64,000 bases of DNA from Flavipsychrobacter sp. (GTDB lineage: Bacteria; Bacteroidota; Bacteroidia; Chitinophagales; Chitinophagaceae). The stretch is from contig JAEUVX010000010.1 of assembly GCA_016786615.1 (NCBI GenBank), positions 1 to 64,000 on the forward strand. Reading direction: 5' to 3'. The notes under the pieces were generated by a model that was not told the DNA's origin, did not search any database, and saw nothing but the letters and a program-made list of their open reading frames with translations. A program made the position numbers and the translations under genes. Of the stretch, positions 45,166-54,243 are shown one piece after another. Every line of letters starts with the position of its first letter. Position 1 is the stretch's first letter.

Positions 45166-45740
45166 TGAGTACGACTACATATATACCTCGTTTACAGAAG
45201 AAGTATAAAGAAGAAGTAGTGCCTGCTTTGATGAAAAAGTTTGGCTATTCTACAGTAATGCAGTGCCCTCGCCTGGTGAAGATATGCCTGAACCAAGGTG
45301 TTAAAGGTTCTGTTTCTGATAAGAAATTGATAGATGATGCGGTTACTGAAATGACTAACATCTCTGGTCAGAAAGCAGTAGCTACACTATCTAAGAAAGA
45401 TATCTCAAACTTCAAGTTGCGTAAAGCAATGCCTATCGGTTGCCGCGTTACGCTTCGTCATACTAATATGTATGAGTTTTTGGATCGTATGGTTGCAGTA
45501 ACCCTGCCACGTGTACGTGACTTCAAAGGTGTTAATGATAAATCTTTTGATGGTCGTGGTAACTACACAATGGGTGTTACAGAGCAAATCATCTTCCCTG
45601 AAATCAATATTGACAAGGTAACACGTATCAGCGGTATGGATATCACATTCGTTACTACTGCACGTACTAACGAAGAAGCATACGAATTGCTGAAAGAGTT
45701 AGGTATGCCTTTCAAAAACATTAAAAAAGATAACAACTAA
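45165..45740 (+). CDS. rplE: 50S ribosomal protein L5
   Basis: 191-aa 5S-rRNA-binding protein contacting P-site tRNA. Diagnostic parts: [41 protein letters not shown] (within), [20 protein letters not shown] and [20 protein letters not shown] (family motif). Start ATG overlaps the rplX stop by one base. Normal length, slightly longer than the E. coli protein. Confidence 0.98.
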   Translation: MSTTTYIPRLQKKYKEEVVPALMKKFGYSTVMQCPRLVKICLNQGVKGSVSDKKLIDDAVTEMTNISGQKAVATLSKKDISNFKLRKAMPIGCRVTLRHTNMYEFLDRMVAVTLPRVRDFKGVNDKSFDGRGNYTMGVTEQIIFPEINIDKVTRISGMDITFVTTARTNEEAYELLKELGMPFKNIKKDNN

Positions 45741-45746
45741 TAATAA

Positions 45747-46016
45747 ATGGCAAAAGAATCAGTAAAAGCCCGCCAACGCAAACGCGAAGCAATGGTAGCT
45801 AAGTTCGCTGAAAAGCGTGCTGCATTGAAAGCTGCCGGTGATTATGCTGCTTTGGATAAACTTCCGAAGAACTCATCAGCGGTTCGCTTGAAAAACCGTT
45901 GCCAGCTTACCGGTCGTCCGAAAGGATATATGCGTCACTTCGGTATCTGCCGTGTGATCTTCCGCGAAATGGCATTGGATGGCAAAATACCAGGTGTACG
46001 TAAAGCAAGCTGGTAA
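45747..46016 (+). CDS. rpsN: 30S ribosomal protein S14, zinc-free type
   Basis: 89-aa protein of the 30S head. It lacks CxxC pairs, so it is the zinc-independent C- form. Diagnostic are [20 protein letters not shown] and [17 protein letters not shown], ending VRKASW. It begins 6 bases after rplE. An 83-base gap follows before rpsH. Confidence 0.97.
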   Translation: MAKESVKARQRKREAMVAKFAEKRAALKAAGDYAALDKLPKNSSAVRLKNRCQLTGRPKGYMRHFGICRVIFREMALDGKIPGVRKASW

Positions 46017-46099
46017 TTAATAACGTTCCCAGGTCGGGTAGTAAATAAAAATCCCGAAACCGGTAGCAATTAAAAACTTTACAAAACTTAAGAAAAGAA

Positions 46100-46498
46100 A
46101 TGGTAACAGATCCTATAGCAGATTATCTTACTCGTATCCGTAACGCACAAATGGCGCGTCACCGTATAGTAGAAATCCCGGCTTCGAATGTAAAAAAACG
46201 TATCACAGAAATCCTTTATGATAAAGGATATATCCTGAAATACAAATTTGAAGACGATAACAAACAAGGTATTATCAAAATAGCTTTGAAATACAATGCT
46301 CAAACTAAGGAGCCTGCCATCAAAGCATTAGAGCGTGTTAGTCGTCCGGGTCTTCGCCAATATGCAAAGCCTGCAGAAATCAAACGCGTAATGAGTGGTT
46401 TAGGCATAGCTATCGTTTCTACATCTAAAGGTGTAATGACTGATAAAGAAGCTCGCGCAAACAATGTTGGTGGTGAAGTAATGTGCCACATTTATTAA
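46100..46498 (+). CDS. rpsH: 30S ribosomal protein S8
   Basis: 132-aa primary 16S-binding protein; in E. coli it represses the spc operon at the L5 gene. Family features: DPIADYLTRIRNAQMARH, ISRPGLR-type VSRPGLRQYAKPAEIKRV, and the end VGGEVMCHIY. The hydrophobic end with the conserved Cys is present. Normal position. Confidence 0.98.
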   Translation: MVTDPIADYLTRIRNAQMARHRIVEIPASNVKKRITEILYDKGYILKYKFEDDNKQGIIKIALKYNAQTKEPAIKALERVSRPGLRQYAKPAEIKRVMSGLGIAIVSTSKGVMTDKEARANNVGGEVMCHIY

Positions 46499-46593
46499 TA
46501 GATTGAAACTGGTACCCGATACATTAAGCCGGTTCCTATACAGGCTGATCGGTTGGAGTACTGCAACAAATAAATAAGTAAATTTTTTTTACA

Positions 46594-47148
46594 ATGTCTC
46601 GTATAGGTAAAAAGCCGATAGTAGTAGCAAAAGGTGTAACAGTAACAATTACTCCTTCAAATGAAGTAGTATTCAAAGGTCCGAAAGGCGAATTGAAACA
46701 AGCTGTTGACCGCGATATTAAAGTAGAAGTAGTAGGTGAAGAAGTAATAATCACACGTCCTACTGATCAAATCCGTCACCGTGCATTGCATGGTTTATAC
46801 CGCGCATTGTTATCAAATATGATGCTTGGTGTAACAGAAGGTTTTAAAACAGAACTGGAACTTGTGGGTGTTGGTTATCGTGCCGCTGTTACCGGTCAGC
46901 AATTAGACATGGCTTTAGGTTTCTCTCACAACATCATTTTCGATTTGCCGAAAGAAATTAAAGCTGCTGCAACTGCTGAAAAAGGTCAGAATCCTAAAAT
47001 TATTCTGGAATCTACTGATAAACAATTGCTGGGTGCCGTAGCTGCAAAGATTCGCAGCCTTCGCAAACCAGAGCCGTACAAAGGTAAGGGTGTTCGTTTC
47101 GTGGGTGAAATTGTACGTCGTAAAGCAGGTAAATCAGCTGGTAAGTAA
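46594..47148 (+). CDS. rplF: 50S ribosomal protein L6
   Basis: 184-aa protein near the GTPase-associated centre, made of two repeated domains. Diagnostic are MSRIGKKPIVVAKGVTVTI, the LELVGVGYRAAVTGQQLDMA segment and the C-terminal PEPYKGKGVRFVGEIVRRKAG. Gaps of 95 and 110 bases flank the gene, longer than elsewhere in the cluster, without recognisable signals. Confidence 0.98.
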   Translation: MSRIGKKPIVVAKGVTVTITPSNEVVFKGPKGELKQAVDRDIKVEVVGEEVIITRPTDQIRHRALHGLYRALLSNMMLGVTEGFKTELELVGVGYRAAVTGQQLDMALGFSHNIIFDLPKEIKAAATAEKGQNPKIILESTDKQLLGAVAAKIRSLRKPEPYKGKGVRFVGEIVRRKAGKSAGK

Positions 47149-47258
47149 TAAGAATTATCATTCGCAAATGCGGATGATAATTTCATTTATAATTTTTGTA
47201 AACATTTCGGTAGCCACAAAGCAACATGCAGCGTGAGCCCGTAAAAAAATAGATAAAA

Positions 47259-47618
47259 ATGTCATTAGATCCGAAAGTACTCCGCCGTCAGAAGTTACGT
47301 TGGCGCATCCGTGCCAAAGTTGTTGGCACTGCAAAGCATCCACGTCTTTCTGTATTCCGCAGCAATAAGGATATCTACGTACAATTGATAGATGATGCAA
47401 CAGGTACTACATTAGCTGCTGCAAACTCTCGTCAGAAGGATATAGCTGCGCAAAATGGTACGAAAATTGAAAAATCAGCATTGGTAGGTAAAGCTATAGC
47501 TCAGAAAGCACTTGCTCTGGGTATCGAAGCTTGTACATTCGACCGTGGTGGTTATTTGTATCATGGCCGTGTTAAGTCTGTAGCAGATGGTGCACGTGAA
47601 GGTGGTTTGAAATTCTAA
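47259..47618 (+). CDS. rplR: 50S ribosomal protein L18
   Basis: 119-aa 5S-rRNA-binding protein. Typical parts are [40 protein letters not shown] and the end [20 protein letters not shown]. Normal position between rplF and rpsE. Confidence 0.98.
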   Translation: MSLDPKVLRRQKLRWRIRAKVVGTAKHPRLSVFRSNKDIYVQLIDDATGTTLAAANSRQKDIAAQNGTKIEKSALVGKAIAQKALALGIEACTFDRGGYLYHGRVKSVADGAREGGLKF

Positions 47619-47654
47619 TTATTACATTGTTTAACTTTTTCTTTTAGAAATATA

Positions 47655-48173
47655 ATGGCGAAGACACAATTAAATCGCGTAAAAGCCGGAGACCTGGAAT
47701 TGCATGAAAAGGTAGTGGCTATCAACCGTGTGGTAAAAACCACTAAAGGTGGCCGTGCATTCAGCTTTTCCGCATTGGTGGTTGTAGGTAACGGACAAGG
47801 TGTAGTAGGCCACGGTCTGGGCAAGGCAAAAGAAGTACAGGAAGCTATCACTAAAGGTATAGATGACGCTAAGAAAAACCTGATAAAAGTACCGGTAATG
47901 AATGGTACTATACCGCACGAGCAGTTTGCAAAAGAAGGCGCTGCAAAGGTGTTGATAAAACCAGCTGCTCACGGTACGGGTGTTATCGCAGGTGGTAGCA
48001 TGCGCGCAGTATTGGAAGCTGCAGGTGTTACAGACGTATTGTCTAAATCTTTAGGTTCTGCAAATCCTCACAACGTTGTAAAAGCTACTTTCGTTGCATT
48101 GGGTATGCTGCGCGAGCCTGTAGCTGTAGCTAAAGAGCGTAACATAAGCCTGAAAAAAGTATTCAACGGTTAA
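47655..48173 (+). CDS. rpsE: 30S ribosomal protein S5
   Basis: 172-aa protein at the decoding-fidelity region with S4. The dsRBD-like part is [20 protein letters not shown] followed by [20 protein letters not shown], then [19 protein letters not shown] and [19 protein letters not shown]. The spectinomycin-contact loop looks wild type. Normal position. Confidence 0.98.
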   Translation: MAKTQLNRVKAGDLELHEKVVAINRVVKTTKGGRAFSFSALVVVGNGQGVVGHGLGKAKEVQEAITKGIDDAKKNLIKVPVMNGTIPHEQFAKEGAAKVLIKPAAHGTGVIAGGSMRAVLEAAGVTDVLSKSLGSANPHNVVKATFVALGMLREPVAVAKERNISLKKVFNG

Positions 48174-48224
48174 TAACTGTTGATTTTTAATATCGAATTT
48201 TAACTTTTGAATTATAATAGCGTC

Positions 48225-48410
48225 ATGGCTAAAATTAAAATTACACAGACGAAGAGCGGAATTGACCGTCCTGAGCGCCAAAAGCGTACGCTGATAGCAC
48301 TGGGCCTGCGTAAAATGAATGCTTCTGTAGAAGTAGAAGCTACGCCCCAGATACTGGGTATGGTACAAGCTGTTCATCACCTGGTGAAAGTAGAAGAAGT
48401 AAAATCTTAA
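48225..48410 (+). CDS. rpmD: 50S ribosomal protein L30
   Basis: 61-aa protein, a good fit for bacterial L30. It reads MAKIKITQTKSGIDRPERQK, then TLIALGLRKMNASVEVEATP, closing with MVQAVHHLVKVEEV. The ATG at 48225 is used; an in-frame TTG at 48207 would add six residues not seen in the family. Normal position between rpsE and rplO. Confidence 0.96.
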   Translation: MAKIKITQTKSGIDRPERQKRTLIALGLRKMNASVEVEATPQILGMVQAVHHLVKVEEVKS

Positions 48411-48467
48411 TTATTAACTGATTTGCGAGCGGTTTTACATTCCGCGCAAGTTCAAAAATTGTAAATT

Positions 48468-48914
48468 ATGCAATTGCACAATCTTAAACCTGCAGAAGGT
48501 TCAGTACAGAAAGTAAAACGTATCGGTCGTGGTGAGGGTAGTGGTCATGGTGGTACAGCTACACGTGGTAACAAAGGTGCTCAGTCAAACACCGGTTATA
48601 GCCGCAAAATAGGTCACGAAGGTGGTCAGATGCCTATTCAGCGTCGTATGCCAAAACGTGGTTTTAAAAATAACAACCGTGTTGAATACAAAGTTTTCAA
48701 CTTAGGTCAATTGGATTTCCTGATTGAAAAATACAGTATTCAGGAGTTCTCTCTTGACAATCTTTATATCAATGGCCTCATCAGCCGCACTGATCTTGTG
48801 AAAATATTAGGCGCTGGTGAAATGAAGACCCAAATGGTATTTAAAGTAAACGCCATCAGCGAAAAAGCTAAGCAAGCTATTGAAGCTGCAGGCGGCTCAG
48901 TAGAACTGGTTTAA
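48468..48914 (+). CDS. rplO: 50S ribosomal protein L15
   Basis: 148-aa protein with a Gly-rich basic N-terminus (RIGRGEGSGHGGTATRGNKG) and QMPIQRRMPKRGFKNNNRVE, both diagnostic, and a globular C-terminal domain. It is the last ribosomal gene of this cluster. A hairpin with a short T run lies between it and secY. Confidence 0.98.
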   Translation: MQLHNLKPAEGSVQKVKRIGRGEGSGHGGTATRGNKGAQSNTGYSRKIGHEGGQMPIQRRMPKRGFKNNNRVEYKVFNLGQLDFLIEKYSIQEFSLDNLYINGLISRTDLVKILGAGEMKTQMVFKVNAISEKAKQAIEAAGGSVELV

Positions 48915-48930
48915 ACTCATTCTATTTCTG

Positions 48931-48960
48931 AAAGACGCATTTGGTAAAATGCGTCTTTTA
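48931..48960 (+). terminator. Hairpin between rplO and secY, possible partial terminator
   Basis: A 12-bp stem (48931-48942 with 48947-48958) with a GGTA loop and a tail TTTTA. It is placed 17 bases after rplO and 41 bases before secY. Since secY has no recognised promoter behind it, the hairpin may lower rather than stop transcription into secY and map. Confidence 0.65.
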
Positions 48961-49001
48961 TCGTTTATTCGCATTTCATTTTTGATTAACTACAGTTCCA
49001 A

Positions 49002-50354
49002 GTGAAGAAACTAATTGAAACGCTTAAAAATATCTGGAGTATAGAAGAACTCCGCAAGCGAATCCTGTTTACGCTATTGCTAGTGATGGTATACCGTGTA
49101 GGTTGCTATATCACACTTCCCGGTATCAACCCTAATATGCTTGCATTAGAAGGCGGACAAGAAGGACTTTTAGGTCTGTTCAATATGTTCGCAGGTGGCG
49201 CATTCAGCCGTGCTTCTATTTTTGCACTGGGTGTTATGCCATATATCTCAGCTTCTATCTTCATGCAACTTGCTGGTATCGTTGTACCGCAATTTGCCAA
49301 AATGCAACGCGAGGAAAGCGGCCGTAAAAAAATCAATCAATACACTCGTTATCTTACAGTATTAGTAACTGCCTTCCAGGCAAGTGCTTATGTTGCATAC
49401 CTGCGTACGCAAACAGCAGGTGCTATCGTTCCTGAATTCAGTGCATTCATGTTCTGGTTATCTACAGTTGTTGTATTAACTGCAGGTACTTTGTTTGTAA
49501 TGTGGATGGGTGAAAAAATAACTGATAAAGGTATCGGTAATGGTACATCACTGATTATCATGGTTGGTATCCTTGCTCGCTTGCCGCACTCAATAGGTCA
49601 GGAGTTTGATGCCCGTAACCTTGGTGGTGGCGGTGGCCTTTTGATATTCCTTATCGAAATTGCTGTATTTATCGCTGTTATAGTTGGTTTGATATTGCTT
49701 ACTCAAGGTACTCGTAAAATACCTCTGAATTATGCACGCCGTATCATCGGTAGTAATAACGCAGCTAAAGAAGTGTCGGGTGCAAGAGACTTTATACCAC
49801 TGAAGGTAAACTCTTCAGGTGTAATGCCTATCATCTTTGCTCAGGCTATTCTTTTCATCCCTGCTACAGTTACAGGCTTTGCCTTTGGCGAAAGCGAAAC
49901 TGCACAAGGATTTATCAAAGCATTGTCTGATCCTCAGTCTCTGTGGTACAACGTAATGTATGCAGTGCTTGTAATTGCATTTACATACTTCTACACAGCG
50001 TTGATATTCAACCCGACAGAAATGGCGGATAACCTGAAACGTAATAACAGTTTTATTCCCGGCGTAAAACCAGGCGAACCAACTGCAGATTACATAGCAA
50101 CCATTATGGATCGTATCACTTTGCCGGGTGCATTATTCCTTGCAATAGCAGGTATTCTTCCCGGTATAGCAGGTCTTTTGGGTGTTACCAGTGGTTTTGC
50201 ATCATTCTTCGGCGGTACTTCAATGCTTATCGGTGTTGGTGTAATTCTGGATACCCTGCAACAAATTGAAAGTCATTTGCTGATGCGCCAATACGATGGC
50301 CTGATGAAAACAGGTCGTATAACAGGCCGCCAGAGTGCAGGTGCTACAGTTTAA
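49002..50354 (+). CDS. secY: Protein translocase subunit SecY
   Basis: Channel subunit of the SecYEG translocon in the inner membrane. The 450-aa protein has about ten membrane helices and the family segments YRVGCYITLPGI, NMFAGGAFSRASIFALGVMP, YISASIFMQL (plug and helix 2 region) and the C-terminal GTSMLIGVGVILDTLQQIE. The start is GTG at 49002, giving MKKLIETLKNIWSIEELRKR; no ATG is nearby in frame. secG lies in another operon of this window (13198-13500). Confidence 0.97.
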   Translation: MKKLIETLKNIWSIEELRKRILFTLLLVMVYRVGCYITLPGINPNMLALEGGQEGLLGLFNMFAGGAFSRASIFALGVMPYISASIFMQLAGIVVPQFAKMQREESGRKKINQYTRYLTVLVTAFQASAYVAYLRTQTAGAIVPEFSAFMFWLSTVVVLTAGTLFVMWMGEKITDKGIGNGTSLIIMVGILARLPHSIGQEFDARNLGGGGGLLIFLIEIAVFIAVIVGLILLTQGTRKIPLNYARRIIGSNNAAKEVSGARDFIPLKVNSSGVMPIIFAQAILFIPATVTGFAFGESETAQGFIKALSDPQSLWYNVMYAVLVIAFTYFYTALIFNPTEMADNLKRNNSFIPGVKPGEPTADYIATIMDRITLPGALFLAIAGILPGIAGLLGVTSGFASFFGGTSMLIGVGVILDTLQQIESHLLMRQYDGLMKTGRITGRQSAGATV

Positions 50355-50369
50355 TATTGATTAGTGAAC

Positions 50370-51206
50370 ATGATACATATAAGAAGCAAAGACGAAATTG
50401 AATTAATACGTAAAAGCGCTTTAACAGTCACTGCCACCTTAACACAGGTGGCAAACTTTTTGAAGCCCGGTATTACTACTGCATCAATAGATAAGATGGC
50501 AGAGGAATTTATACGTGATAACGGTGGCATTCCTTCATTTAAAGGTTACGGACCATCTTATTCGCCATTTCCGGCATCATTATGTATTTCGGTAAATGAA
50601 GTAGTAGTTCACGGCTTCCCAAGTAATTATGAGTTGAAGGATGGAGATATCATATCAGTAGATTGTGGTGTTTACATGAATGGTTATCATGGAGACCATG
50701 CTTATACTTTTGCCATCGGCAATGTTAAGCCCGAATTATTGAAACTGATGCGTGTTACGAAAGAATCATTGGCAAGGGCAATTGCTGAAGCACACGAGGG
50801 TAACAGAATAGGTGATATTTCTTTTGCAGTAGAGAACTATACAGCTCGTGAACATGGTTATGGTGTTGTACGCGAATTGGTAGGTCATGGTGTTGGTAAG
50901 AAACTGCACGAAGACCCTCAGGTGCCAAATTATGGTCGTCGTGGAGATGGTAAGCGCTTGAAAGAAAATACGGTGCTGGCAATAGAGCCGATGATTAACC
51001 TTGGTACGCGTGATGTACTTACATTGGAAGACGGCTGGACTATTGTTACTGCCGACGGTAAACCATCGGTACACTACGAGCATACTACACGTGTAGGTAA
51101 AAACAAAGGGGAGGCACTATCCAGCTTCGTTCCTATAGAAGCAGCAGAAAGGGCTAATAAAGAGCTTAATACGGGCCATTTGGACCCTGTTGAGGTACTT
51201 GCTTAG
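50370..51206 (+). CDS. map: Type I methionine aminopeptidase
   Basis: Removes the initiator methionine from new proteins. The 278-aa protein has all metal ligands in view: Asp in VDCGVYMNGYHGDHAYTF (two Asp), His in VGHGVGKKLHEDPQVPNYG, Glu in LAIEPMINLG and Glu in HYEHTTRV. The ATG at 50370 is used; a GTG at 50364 is possible. Length is slightly more than the E. coli enzyme. It is the last gene of the S10-spc transcription unit; a bidirectional terminator follows 22 bases after the stop. Confidence 0.97.
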   Translation: MIHIRSKDEIELIRKSALTVTATLTQVANFLKPGITTASIDKMAEEFIRDNGGIPSFKGYGPSYSPFPASLCISVNEVVVHGFPSNYELKDGDIISVDCGVYMNGYHGDHAYTFAIGNVKPELLKLMRVTKESLARAIAEAHEGNRIGDISFAVENYTAREHGYGVVRELVGHGVGKKLHEDPQVPNYGRRGDGKRLKENTVLAIEPMINLGTRDVLTLEDGWTIVTADGKPSVHYEHTTRVGKNKGEALSSFVPIEAAERANKELNTGHLDPVEVLA

Positions 51207-51227
51207 CAAGCTTGTCTATAACGCATT

Positions 51228-51258
51228 AAAAAGCCCCGAAACACGGGGCTTTTTCTAT
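51228..51258. terminator. Bidirectional terminator at the end of the ribosomal cluster
   Basis: An 11-bp stem (51228-51238 with 51244-51254) with a 5-nt AAACA loop and T/A runs on both sides. It separates map from the convergent lgt gene, which ends at 51258. Confidence 0.9.
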
Positions 51259-52331
51259 TATGCAGTTTGTGGTTGCTTCTTTTTGGTAAATATCAGTATG
51301 CCTATACCAATCAATATCAGGATGGAAGATATAATCTCTGCCTGTGTCGGGTGCAGGAATCCCCAGTCGTATTTATAGTTTACACGTATTTTTTCTACAA
51401 GAAAGCGTTCAGCACCATTGAATATCAGGTAGATGCCAAACATTTGCAGCGGAATATTAATCTTTCTGCGGATAGCCCATAGGAAAGCGAAAATTCCGGA
51501 ACATACAACAGCTTCGTATAGTGGAGTAGGGAATACGCCAACAGGTAGTACACCACAATAGTTTCCGGTACATCCTGCGATAGCTATGCCTTCACCATTT
51601 ACATTGTGGGCATAGTTCATTGCATACAACCAATCCGGCAGCCACGATGGAGCAGGAGCGTATAAATGCGGAACTGTAGATATGCTGCCAAAATTGTTTA
51701 CAAAATACTCTTTACCCACTTGCAGCATATGTTCAAACTGTCCTGTTGCTGCAAGATGCAGCGATCCGTCTGGATGCGTTATGTACGCACTGTTGAAAAT
51801 GCCCCAATCTCCATCTCCAGAAAAATGACATCCCAACCTGCCGATTCCGTAACCTAATATTAAAGCAGGTGCTGCTGCATCGCACAAGTGTTTGAAGCCT
51901 ATTTTATGTTTACGTGCATAGTACATCAAAACTAATGTAGCACAGATAAGCCCGCCGTAAAATGTCAGTCCAGAGCGAGAAAATAAATTACCAATCGGGT
52001 CTTGTATGAAGTTGTCCCATGTTTCGAATGCGTTAAATATTTTTGCCCCTAAAAGCCCTGCTACGGCGCAAATAATTACAATTTCAGAAACACGCTGATG
52101 CGGATAAGTAAGTACTTGTTTTGTTTCACCTGTTTTTTTATCCTTCACCGGGCTCAGGCTTGGTTGTAATAAGCCAAGCTTTTCTTTACGTTTCAATTCA
52201 GATGTAAGCACCCATGCAGAAGCTATAAATGCAAGTGCAACAAAGAGGCCGAAGATTTGAAATATGTTCAGAAAATCCGGCATGTCAGCACCGGTTAGTT
52301 GTTCCAGTGCAAATTCAAAATTTGGATACAT
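51258..52331 (-). CDS. lgt: Prolipoprotein diacylglyceryl transferase
   Basis: Transfers diacylglycerol to the lipobox cysteine of prolipoproteins at the inner membrane, the first step in making the many lipoproteins of this organism. The 357-aa protein has about seven membrane helices. The Lgt signature region reads GYGIGRLGCHFSGDGDWG near residue 175, the Bacteroidota variant of the GRLGNFxNGE motif; the essential arginine is kept while Asn is His. YGGLICATLVL and later GVFPTPLYEAV are also family features. It is longer than E. coli Lgt because of cytosolic inserts. Confidence 0.93.
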   Translation of the reverse strand: MYPNFEFALEQLTGADMPDFLNIFQIFGLFVALAFIASAWVLTSELKRKEKLGLLQPSLSPVKDKKTGETKQVLTYPHQRVSEIVIICAVAGLLGAKIFNAFETWDNFIQDPIGNLFSRSGLTFYGGLICATLVLMYYARKHKIGFKHLCDAAAPALILGYGIGRLGCHFSGDGDWGIFNSAYITHPDGSLHLAATGQFEHMLQVGKEYFVNNFGSISTVPHLYAPAPSWLPDWLYAMNYAHNVNGEGIAIAGCTGNYCGVLPVGVFPTPLYEAVVCSGIFAFLWAIRRKINIPLQMFGIYLIFNGAERFLVEKIRVNYKYDWGFLHPTQAEIISSILILIGIGILIFTKKKQPQTA

Positions 52332-52393
52332 GCGGGTAAAATTAGTCGATTTGTGTTATTGCAAAACAGATTAGTTGTTAAATGTATCTGCTA

Positions 52394-53275
52394 TCAGGCT
52401 ATTGCCTCCAATGTTTTTGTAATCATATTATCTATAGCAGCATCAATATTTGCAGAAATTTTTTTTAGTTGCCTGTTATTGATTACAGTACTTACAGATA
52501 AGCAATGATGCTGCATTACTTTTCCAAGCCCGTATAATGCAGATGTTTCCATCTCAAAATTCAGTATCCGCATATTTCTGCTGTTAAATGTAGCCATAGC
52601 ATCCAGAAGGTTGGGCAATGCAATGGGGATGCGCATAGCCCTTGCCTGCGGGGCATAGAAACCGGGTGTTGTAACAGTAATGCCGTGAAGGAAATTATTG
52701 CCGAAATATTTCCTTAGTTGAATAGAAGCCTCAGCTATGTACGGAGATATATTGTTGTTTTGCAACCTTGTATGCAGCCCGAACTCATGCAGGATATATT
52801 GTTCGTCTGCATTGTTTTCGTGTTTATAATAATGCATCAGGTTATCGAGCCCTATAGCATAAGATGAAACAATCAGGCTGTCAATTGTTGTGTCTGCCTG
52901 TAATGCGCCACAAGTTCCTAACCTTATGATGCGAAGATTTTTTGTTTGTGATTTAACGTTACGAGTTTTAAAATCAATATTCGCCAGTGCGTCCAGCTCA
53001 TTCATTACTATGTCAATATTATCGGTGCCTATACCTGTGCTGATAACAGATATTCTTTTATTGCCGATGTATCCTGTATGCGTAATAAACTCCCTGTGTT
53101 GTGTCTTGTGTTCTGTTTTGTCGAAGTGTTTTGATACTACCACCACTCGTGCAGGGTCGCCAACTAATATTATTGTATCTGCTAATTGTTCCGGTTTCAG
53201 GTTGAGGTGATATATAGCGCCGCGTTCCGTAATAATTAGTTCAGAAGCATTTAGATTTTTTTGCGGCGAAGTCAT
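52394..53275 (-). CDS. Nucleoside phosphorylase (uridine phosphorylase-like)
   Basis: A 293-aa enzyme of the NP-I family, which splits nucleosides with phosphate. Key parts: ILVGDPARVVVVSKHFD (phosphate-site GDPxR near residue 40), SVISTGIGTDNIDIVMNEL, RLGTCGALQ (phosphate and base site) and FEMETSALYGL (ribose-binding Glu-Met-Glu). The pattern is nearest to uridine phosphorylase or a close purine-like relative; substrate choice is uncertain. It is divergent from the tRNA-Cys gene. Confidence 0.88.
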   Translation of the reverse strand: MTSPQKNLNASELIITERGAIYHLNLKPEQLADTIILVGDPARVVVVSKHFDKTEHKTQHREFITHTGYIGNKRISVISTGIGTDNIDIVMNELDALANIDFKTRNVKSQTKNLRIIRLGTCGALQADTTIDSLIVSSYAIGLDNLMHYYKHENNADEQYILHEFGLHTRLQNNNISPYIAEASIQLRKYFGNNFLHGITVTTPGFYAPQARAMRIPIALPNLLDAMATFNSRNMRILNFEMETSALYGLGKVMQHHCLSVSTVINNRQLKKISANIDAAIDNMITKTLEAIA

Positions 53276-53293
53276 TATTTTATTTTTTTGCTC

Positions 53294-53323
53294 TTGTAAA
53301 GAAACGATTTTTTACTACATTTG
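53294..53323 (+). promoter_or_regulatory. Promoter of tRNA-Cys
   Basis: TTG (53294-53296), 19-bp spacer, TACATTTG (53316-53323), an exact TAnnTTTG match. Transcription would start a few bases before the mature tRNA 5' end at 53336. Confidence 0.75.
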
Positions 53324-53335
53324 CAATCCGCTAAT

Positions 53336-53406
53336 GGTCCTGTGGCCGAGCGGCTAGGCAGAGCTCTGCAAAAGCTCGTACAGCGGTTCGAATCCGCTCG
53401 GGACCT
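53336..53406 (+). tRNA. tRNA-Cys (GCA)
   Basis: A complete 71-nt cloverleaf. The acceptor stem GGTCCTG pairs with CGGGACC (one T-G pair) and the discriminator is T, as usual for tRNA-Cys. The D stem is GCC/GGC; the anticodon stem GAGCT/AGCTC encloses the loop CTGCAAA with anticodon GCA. The T arm has TTCGAAT in its loop with stem GCGG/CCGC. The CCA end is not encoded (the next bases are CAA), so it must be added by CCA-transferase. Confidence 0.97.
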
Positions 53407-53408
53407 CA

Positions 53409-53445
53409 AAAAAGAAAGCCTCACATTTGTGAGGCTTTCTTTTTT
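53409..53445. terminator. Bidirectional terminator after tRNA-Cys
   Basis: A 16-bp stem (53409-53424 with 53429-53444) with an ATTT loop, A-rich on the left arm and T-rich on the right, three bases after the tRNA. It also serves the convergent gene ending at 53452. Confidence 0.9.
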
Positions 53446-53451
53446 ATCTCA

Positions 53452-54183
53452 TCACTCAACCTTATGTTCATTATAATATCTGTCCATGTGACTGCTCAAA
53501 TATTTAGCAGAAGGGTAATAGTAAATATCAAATTTCTTAGACTTATATACTGGTTTAGATTTTTTCTTCCCCTTTTTATTTCCGGAGAAAAATGTTGGTA
53601 GTCTTGTATATAATGTGCCGTTAGGTGCAGGGTCGGGTATCCTGTCAAAGTTGTGGTTCAGTAAAACGAGTCTCATTGTTTGAGACCCGACGTTATATGT
53701 ATTTTCTCGTCCTGGTCTGCCTTTTTTACTGTCAGTAACTTCCGCAATTTCAGAAACATAATTTCCGAAATAAATAATTTGATAGTTAGTATCGTCAGGT
53801 GCAATCGGGCTTACAGAAACCGGGTTAAGATTTTTGTCAAACAAAACACCCGTAAACTGTCTGTTCAATATCGCATCATTCAAGGTGTCATAAAAAAAGT
53901 AATAATCACAAAAAGAAAAATTCTCTTTAAAGTCTGCAACCATTTCTTTTTGAACATTAGCAGCATCATTCCTGCATATTTTTGCGTACTTATAATTCTT
54001 GGCTTTTTCATACACAAGTATGCGTTTGTGGTATGTTGGTAGTTTTACCAAAACCAAACTAGGTTTTGGATATTTCAGGTAACGTTTTATTACTTGTGCA
54101 TGTAGGTTGTGCTCATAGTTCGTAAAGAAGATGCAAAAGAGGAAAAAGTAACAGAATGGGTAAAGAAAGCTTCTATTATTCAT
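53452..54183 (-). CDS. Hypothetical exported protein
   Basis: A 243-aa protein with a strongly hydrophobic N-terminal signal (about 8-30, with FLYPFCYFFLFCIFF) ending near HAQV, so it is probably periplasmic or surface-exposed. The remainder contains YYFFYDTLNDAILNRQF and a Lys-rich stretch (GNKKGKKKSKPVYKSKK). I recognise no domain. It is AT-richer by eye than its neighbours. It stands alone between two terminators. Confidence 0.72.
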   Translation of the reverse strand: MNNRSFLYPFCYFFLFCIFFTNYEHNLHAQVIKRYLKYPKPSLVLVKLPTYHKRILVYEKAKNYKYAKICRNDAANVQKEMVADFKENFSFCDYYFFYDTLNDAILNRQFTGVLFDKNLNPVSVSPIAPDDTNYQIIYFGNYVSEIAEVTDSKKGRPGRENTYNVGSQTMRLVLLNHNFDRIPDPAPNGTLYTRLPTFFSGNKKGKKKSKPVYKSKKFDIYYYPSAKYLSSHMDRYYNEHKVE

Positions 54184-54190
54184 ATCGCAA

Positions 54191-54226
54191 AAATAAAAAA
54201 TCCCTCCGCTAATAACGGAGGGATTT
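54191..54226 (-). terminator. Terminator after the DUF2723 gene
   Basis: An 11-bp stem (54198-54208 with 54216-54226) with a 7-nt loop. On the minus strand it is followed by a run of T residues. It lies 17 bases after the DUF2723 stop. Confidence 0.85.
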
Positions 54227-54243
54227 GTAATGAGAATATCAAA

